In this document: piece after piece, positions 59,189 to 64,000 of the stretch | Layout: every line of letters starts with the position of its first letter | Numbering within the stretch: the stretch's first letter is position 1 | Source: Sordariomycetes sp. S80-01Y | Taxonomy: Eukaryota; Ascomycota; Sordariomycetes | Direction: 5' to 3' | DNA: 64,000 nt | NCBI GenBank assembly: GCA_037042185.1 | Contig: JAXQJY010000027.1 | Location: forward strand, 1,798,001 to 1,862,000 | Position numbers and translations under genes: made by a program | The notes under the pieces: model-generated | Database searches by the model: none | What the model was told of the DNA's origin: nothing | Seen by the model: the letters and a program-made list of their open reading frames with translations, nothing else

Positions 59189-59769
59189 GGCGCGAGCTCG
59201 CCCGCCAACAATCAGAACAAAAAGCTAAATAAGAGGATGGTTAATGATGAAGAAGGAGGATGCGAACCACGAGATCAACGGTAGATCTAGGGTGACAGGC
59301 GTCGTATCGATAAGAGCCGCAGTAGTGTGGAGGTATGGACCCACTTTTGGCCGCTGCCAGCTTGAGCACAAAAAGGGGCGTGCGCGCTCCTCAGCGTTGC
59401 TTTAGCTTCGGCTCACCAAAGTTGAACAGATAAGGTCGTAAGAATCTCCAAAGAACAACAAATGGCAGCCTTCTCACCGTCTGGCGGCGGCACAAGGCCA
59501 ATATTACGGCATCTCGCTTCTGATCACAGCAACTGGACATCGTGAGAAGGCAGACCCTGAGCCTCTGGGCTCTTGGCCCGATGTTCTCTTTGAGGTGTGT
59601 CCTGAGATACAATACGCCTCAGGGAACTGTATTTGTCTTTCTAGGAAGGGCGTTCTGGTTTTAGAGAAGCCATCTAGTGGCGATCGTAGCGGGGTGGGGG
59701 GTGGCCCTTCTGCCCTATTCCTTGTTGAGTCTCCAGCATCGCCAGTAAGATATCGAGATCAACAGACTC
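59189..59769. other. Intergenic, ATG29 promoter and 3' flank of the next gene
   Basis: These 581 bases contain the 5' leader and promoter of ATG29. A plus-strand frame reaching 59879 overlaps the next gene in antisense and is not supported. Confidence 0.55.
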
Positions 59770-60252
59770 TTAGTGAAGAATACCCTCGGCGGCATCCCTC
59801 TGCTCAGCTTGCAACCAAAGATAATGCAACCCATAAGTATTCAAAACCCAGGTCACCCTCTCAGTATTCGCCATCCTAGCGCCCAATCCGCCCAAGTCTC
59901 CCTCCCTCAAAACCGCAAGCTCAACATCCTGCTCGCCCATCATCCTCCAAGCCCTTAATTTCTCCACCGGATCGTTCTTCCTGATGGATTGGGTCATGTA
60001 GTGGAACCGGAGATTCTCAGACTCGAGGATGCTCTTCATCCGCTCAATGTACTGCTCCATCTTCTGCGCCCTGTCGTTGTGGAGGGGTGGCCTGTTGCGC
60101 ATCTCTATGGAGACGTCCAGAAGCACGTCCAAGATGTCGATGGCGGTGTTGTAGGCGGCGGAAACTGAGGCTGCGGCTTCTTTGAGAGTGGTTATGTCGG
60201 CTGCGGGGTGGTGGGCGGTTGGGTCTGCGCGAGGGTGGATGTTGATGGGCAT
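59770..60252 (-). CDS. Small helical protein of unknown function
   Basis: An uninterrupted frame from an ATG at 60252 gives 160 residues. After a His/Pro-rich start, the protein is mostly amphipathic helix: TTLKEAAASVSAAYNTAIDI, LDVLLDVSIEMRNRPPLHND, KMEQYIERMKSILESENL, and EKLRAWRMMGEQDVELAVL. It looks like an all-helical, coiled-coil-forming subunit of a complex. There is no signal peptide or membrane span. A TTTAAAA lies about 136 bases upstream. I do not recognise the family. The regular heptad-like pattern and even codon use argue for a real gene. Confidence 0.65.
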   Translation of the reverse strand: MPINIHPRADPTAHHPAADITTLKEAAASVSAAYNTAIDILDVLLDVSIEMRNRPPLHNDRAQKMEQYIERMKSILESENLRFHYMTQSIRKNDPVEKLRAWRMMGEQDVELAVLREGDLGGLGARMANTERVTWVLNTYGLHYLWLQAEQRDAAEGILH

Positions 60253-61464
60253 TTTGATAGCGATGGACCCTGGAGATGCAAGGTAAGGCTTTGGTAATTC
60301 TGACTGTTTCTCTGTATTGATTTTGGCTTTGTTAGCGAGATTGCTTTCTCGTTTTCTGCAAGCCCACGATCAGGGAAAGGAGCTCGCCTTTTAAACCCCT
60401 TCCCCCCTCGTCATGGCGATATCTGATTCACCTTATTGTTGGAACCCGTTCATCAATCATCGTGCGTAAAAGACGAGCCCAAATTTGGTTAGCATGCACT
60501 GACTCTACTAGACAGCCTCAGGCACATGGCGGCCAAGGGGGCTATCGGGTGTGGTCAACGATTACTACTTGTCACACTCACAAATCCGATCAGTTTTGTA
60601 TGCGGCCATACTAGCCATTTTGCAGCATTTCATTAATAAGAGCCATTCTTTTGTGATTCAATAATTACCCTTTGGAGGTTGTCTGCTTGTATAGGAAGGC
60701 ATCTCCCAAAATCTATGAACGGTGATTGGGCAACCCGCTTCTCGAGTTGAATCAACCTCAACTATCCGTACCTCAGACCAAAAGCCAGGAGATATTGCAA
60801 TATGTGATTGACAAATAACCACAGATGCATTGTCCTTGGAATGTTCAAGTTGGCGAGGAGCATCTTAAGGCGCTTCAGGTTTCGTTCCACGACATCTCAC
60901 CAAGGTTCTAGTATTAGCGTGACATCGGGATCTGTCTGCGATTGTAGGTAGTGCCTGCTACTGCCAGGCCTCGACTGCACTCCGACTGTGAGAGACGCAC
61001 AAAGCCACTGTTTGGCCCGGTCTTGAATTACGAGTTCTAAATGACAATGTAAAAGTACAGGAAACATCCAGGCTTGTTGCGCTGCCCTAACGTTGGATGG
61101 CGCTGCCACAGGGTGCATTTCAGGGACACCATGAACAGTGTTCACTCCAATTACGGGTGGAAGGAAGCAGCGGGAAACAGCAGGGGACTTTTGTTGTTAC
61201 GTCTATTCGCTCAATATCTGTTCTTGGACTAGATCTGTCCGAAGCGCCAATGCCCGGTGCAGTGCCGGCTATTATTCCGTCGCTCGGAGCTTCATCCTCC
61301 TTTAGCTCTTTCAATACCGACTACCTCGTCCCCAACCATTGCCCGCATTCAGCGAAAAACAAGGTGCTTATATGAAATTCGTCAGTTTTTCGCCGAGATA
61401 ATAAATACAAGGAATATCATTAGCTAACCATTTCATTGTCGAAGACGACGCTTCCCTTTCGGCA
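60253..61464. other. Intergenic, upstream region of the subtilase gene
   Basis: About 1.2 kb between two divergent genes. The part at 60540-60850 is richer in A and T. An ATAAATA at 61401-61407 lies 58 bases before the uORF ATG and is the best TATA candidate for the subtilase transcript. No gene is seen. Confidence 0.5.
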
Positions 61465-61698
61465 ATGAATAACATCAGCAAACTTGGATCGTCGTCCCTA
61501 AGCAGCAAGGAATGTGACGATCTTCCCCAAGAGGGACGTTCCGCAACGACAGGGGACCGTCTGTGGGAGATTGATATCCCTGGTAGCTGTCAGATTATCG
61601 TAGCACGCGGCTCTAGAGAGCCCGTGGAATATATCACCGCGATGGACGCCCATCCGAGACCGCCGACGCAATCGCATTCAACCTTCATACCACAATGA
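61465..61698 (+). CDS. Upstream ORF on the subtilase leader
   Basis: A 77-residue frame starts with ATG at 61465 and ends at 61698, so that its TGA overlaps the ATG of the protease in the sequence ATGA. It reads smoothly (LWEIDIPGSCQIIVARGSRE) but has no motif. It follows a TATA-like element by 58 bases, so a transcript starting there would carry it. It could be a translated uORF that limits protease synthesis or lets ribosomes re-initiate at the overlap, or it could be leader sequence with no role. Confidence 0.35.
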   Translation: MNNISKLGSSSLSSKECDDLPQEGRSATTGDRLWEIDIPGSCQIIVARGSREPVEYITAMDAHPRPPTQSHSTFIPQ

Positions 61699-64000
61699 GA
61701 CTTGCATTGGGCCTCCTGGGCCTTTGGGTCACAGCTACCACAGGGAGGACTACTGCAAGTCCAGAGAACGGTCTGAGGGATGGGGATGTCATTCCTGGTG
61801 CGTATGTAGTTGAGTTCTCAGGTGACGAGGGCCATGAGAGCTTCTACAAGACTCTTCGAGCGGAGGGGCTTGACGTCGGCCATAGGATGGAGTTGAGGCA
61901 TGAGCTCTTCAATGGTGCATCATTTAACATCCGGAACCATGAAAATCCAAGTGTAAGTGAATAAGCACCTTCAAGGACATTGACCGACAAGCAACAGATC
62001 GCTGCCCGCAACATTGCAGAGCGGAACGAGACCAGGAACATTTGGCCAGTTCGACGTCTCCGATTCCCTGAAGTCAGTCCATTGACCACTGGCGACGGCA
62101 AGCTACTCGACGTTCAATTCAGATCGAGCGGTGCTGTCGATGAGACTAACGACTCAACTCACGTTCAAACCCAGGTGGACAAGCTTCGTGCCGAAGGGTT
62201 CACCGGGAAAGGTATCAAGGTTGGCATTGTTGACAGTGGCATTGATTACAAGAATCCGGCGTTAGGCGGCTGCTTCGGCGATGGTTGTGTCATATCGTTC
62301 GGGTATGATCTTGCTGGTGATGAGCTTCCCGCGGAGGACGGGGAGCACATTCCTGACGACGACCCGTGGGAAGGTTGTTTCGGCCACGGTACTCACGTGG
62401 CTGGCATTGTCGCAGCCCAACCGAACCCGTACGGCTTTACCGGGGTTGCCCCTGGAGCTGAAATCGGCATGTTTAAGTGCAGTGCCGGCTGCCAGGGCTA
62501 CACGTCAACCGATATCTTGATCGCCGGGCTCAGCAAAGCATACGAGTCTGGCAGCGACATCATCTCCATCTCCGCTGGCAACACTGCCAACTGGGCTGAA
62601 GACCCTTGGGCAGTCGTGGCTTCGCGGATTGTGGACAAAGGCGTTCCCGTGATTGTTGCAAACGGCAACGGAGGGGACTATGGTCTATTCCAAGCTAGTG
62701 CCCCGGCAGTAGGCAAAGGCGTTGCTGCCGTTGGGTCAACAGACAACACCAAGGTCCCAATCCTCCTCTCCGAGAGCACTTTCCGTGTGGGCAACGGCAC
62801 GGAAGAGAAGTTTGGATGGATCAGTGGCGAACCAGCTTTGCCCACAAACTCGAGCGTCAGTCTGCCCCTGTGGCCTGTACCTGGGGAAGACAATGCCTGT
62901 AACCCTTTGCCTCAGGGTACTCCTGACCTCGCTGGAAAGATAGCCCTGGTGCACCTCCAGGGATCCTCGGCATGCAGCCCGAGAGATCAAACCCTGAACA
63001 TCGCCGAGGCGGGAGGAAAACACATTCTATTCTACACCTCGAGCAACGTGTGAGAGCTGAACCAGAGCGATCCTGAATATTGGCTAACCTCGACAGCACC
63101 ACGACAGGGGTATACGCTGGCGTCGCCGTGGTCAAGGCCGTCGGTATGGTGACGCCTCATCAAGCCGCAGCCTGGTTACACGCTATGTCACAAGACAAAG
63201 AGATCATTGTTGATATGCACCTTGGCAAATCGTACGTTGAGCAGACCAAGAATGACGAGTCTCCTGGAGTCTATTCCTTCTTCAGCAGTTGGGGTCCAAC
63301 CTGGGACATGTCTGATCTCAAGCCCACATTTGGAGCACCAGGTGGGTATTATCTCTCAACGTTCCCGATGAGTGAGGGGGGAGTCGCCGTCATGAGTGGA
63401 ACTTCTATGGCGGCACCACACATGGCTGGTGTGTACGCTCTACTTGCTGAGGCAAGGGGAACGAAGAATCCCAAAGAGCTGATGAGCATCCTTGCATCTA
63501 CGGCAGAACTGACAAAGTGGTACGACCGGGAGAAGATCGGGACTCAGCTGGCACCAGTGGTCCAACAAGGATCAGGCGAAGTCCGGGCGTATGATGCCGC
63601 CCATTTGAAGGTTTTCCCGGACAAGAACAGCGTCAGTCTTGGGGATAGCGACCACTTCGAAGGCAACCAGACTTTCAGCCTCAAGAACACCGGCGATGTG
63701 GATGCAACATTCTTCCTGGCGCACCGCAAAGCACCTACTGCGTATCACTTCCAGCCAGGCACGCGCCTAACACCCGTTCTCAGTCCCTCAATTGTCGACG
63801 ATGCCGCCGAGGTCGTTTTCGAGTCTGCAGAGATCGTGGTGCCAGCAGGTGGCAAGGCCAACGTGAGCTTCAGCGTCATTCCTCCATCAAACCTCGACGA
63901 GAAGATCTTACCCGTGTATGGAGGGTACATCAAGCTGACTAGCCCCGATGCACCGACCCTGACCGTCCCTTACTTCGGAATCCACGGCAGTCTAAGAGAC
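61695..64000 (+). CDS. Secreted subtilisin-like serine protease (S8), partial at the right edge
   Basis: Exons 61695-61952, 61998-63049 and 63097 to the edge give 738 residues so far. Introns are 45 and 47 bases; the second has a perfect CTAAC. Residues 1-18 are a signal peptide. A propeptide of the I9 type follows (GAYVVEFSGDEGHESFYKTL), then the catalytic domain with Asp165 in VGIVDSGIDY, His216 in GHGTHVAGIVA, the oxyanion Asn309 and Ser540 in MSGTSMAAPHMAG. About 190 residues between the oxyanion hole and Ser540 hold a PA-domain insertion (LAGKIALVHLQGSSACSPRD). After the catalytic domain a fibronectin-like region begins (NQTFSLKNTGDVDATFFLAH). This is the layout of large extracellular subtilases near the minor extracellular protease Vpr group. 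It degrades proteins outside the cell, for nutrition or host interaction. Confidence 0.95.

Overview
This is nuclear DNA of a filamentous ascomycete (Pezizomycotina, most likely Sordariomycetes). Genes are interrupted by short introns of about 47-70 bases with GTRNGT donors, CTRAC-like branch points and YAG acceptors. Every gene I can name fits that group: a Zn2Cys6 regulator of the ACR-2 type, an Est1-domain protein, an Arb2-domain protein, Atg29, a fungal-type Tcd1, and secreted SGNH esterases plus a large S8 protease. I saw no rRNA, no convincing tRNA, no CRISPR and no recognisable transposon or virus-like element.

Layout. The left edge cuts a minus-strand gene that looks like the BLOC-1 subunit Cnl1 (1-383). 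From about 3.5 to 20 kb there are two secreted carbohydrate esterases, a CE2-like SGNH enzyme (3583-4985) and a CE12 rhamnogalacturonan acetylesterase (18791-19648). Between them lie a small spliced gene of unknown role (5319-5675), two C2H2 zinc-finger genes (10833-11843 and 15154-16150) and an octanucleotide minisatellite (13044-13187). From 20 to 44 kb the sequence is mostly gene-poor. The clear genes there are a C2H2 regulator (24117-25099) and an ACR-2-like Zn2Cys6 regulator (36864-38573), with several weakly supported minus-strand genes near 25.7-26.8 and 35.3-36.0 kb. From 44 to 60 kb genes are closely packed and mostly housekeeping: a small multi-exon unknown (44053-44902), an Est1-domain protein (45010-47278), then, after a 4.7 kb gap, TCD1 (51996-53564), a mitochondrial-type membrane protein (53846-55543), an Arb2-like gene (55696-57178), ATG29 (57714-59188) and a small helical protein (59770-60252). 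The right edge cuts a secreted subtilase (61695 onward), which is preceded by an upstream ORF touching its start codon.

How the genes relate. There is no operon and no obvious metabolic gene cluster. The secreted enzymes (two deacetylating esterases for plant-wall polysaccharides and one extracellular protease) suggest a plant-associated or saprotrophic lifestyle. TCD1 and the mitochondrial-type gene share a 281-base divergent promoter. The most distinctive points are a 10-nucleotide microexon in ATG29, a nine-base motif (TACTCCGTA on either strand) present at least five times in the non-coding part, the uORF on the protease leader, and several small spliced genes I could not name. I did not find a clearly new multi-gene system. 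Exon joins were deduced by hand from frame, splice sites and family resemblance.
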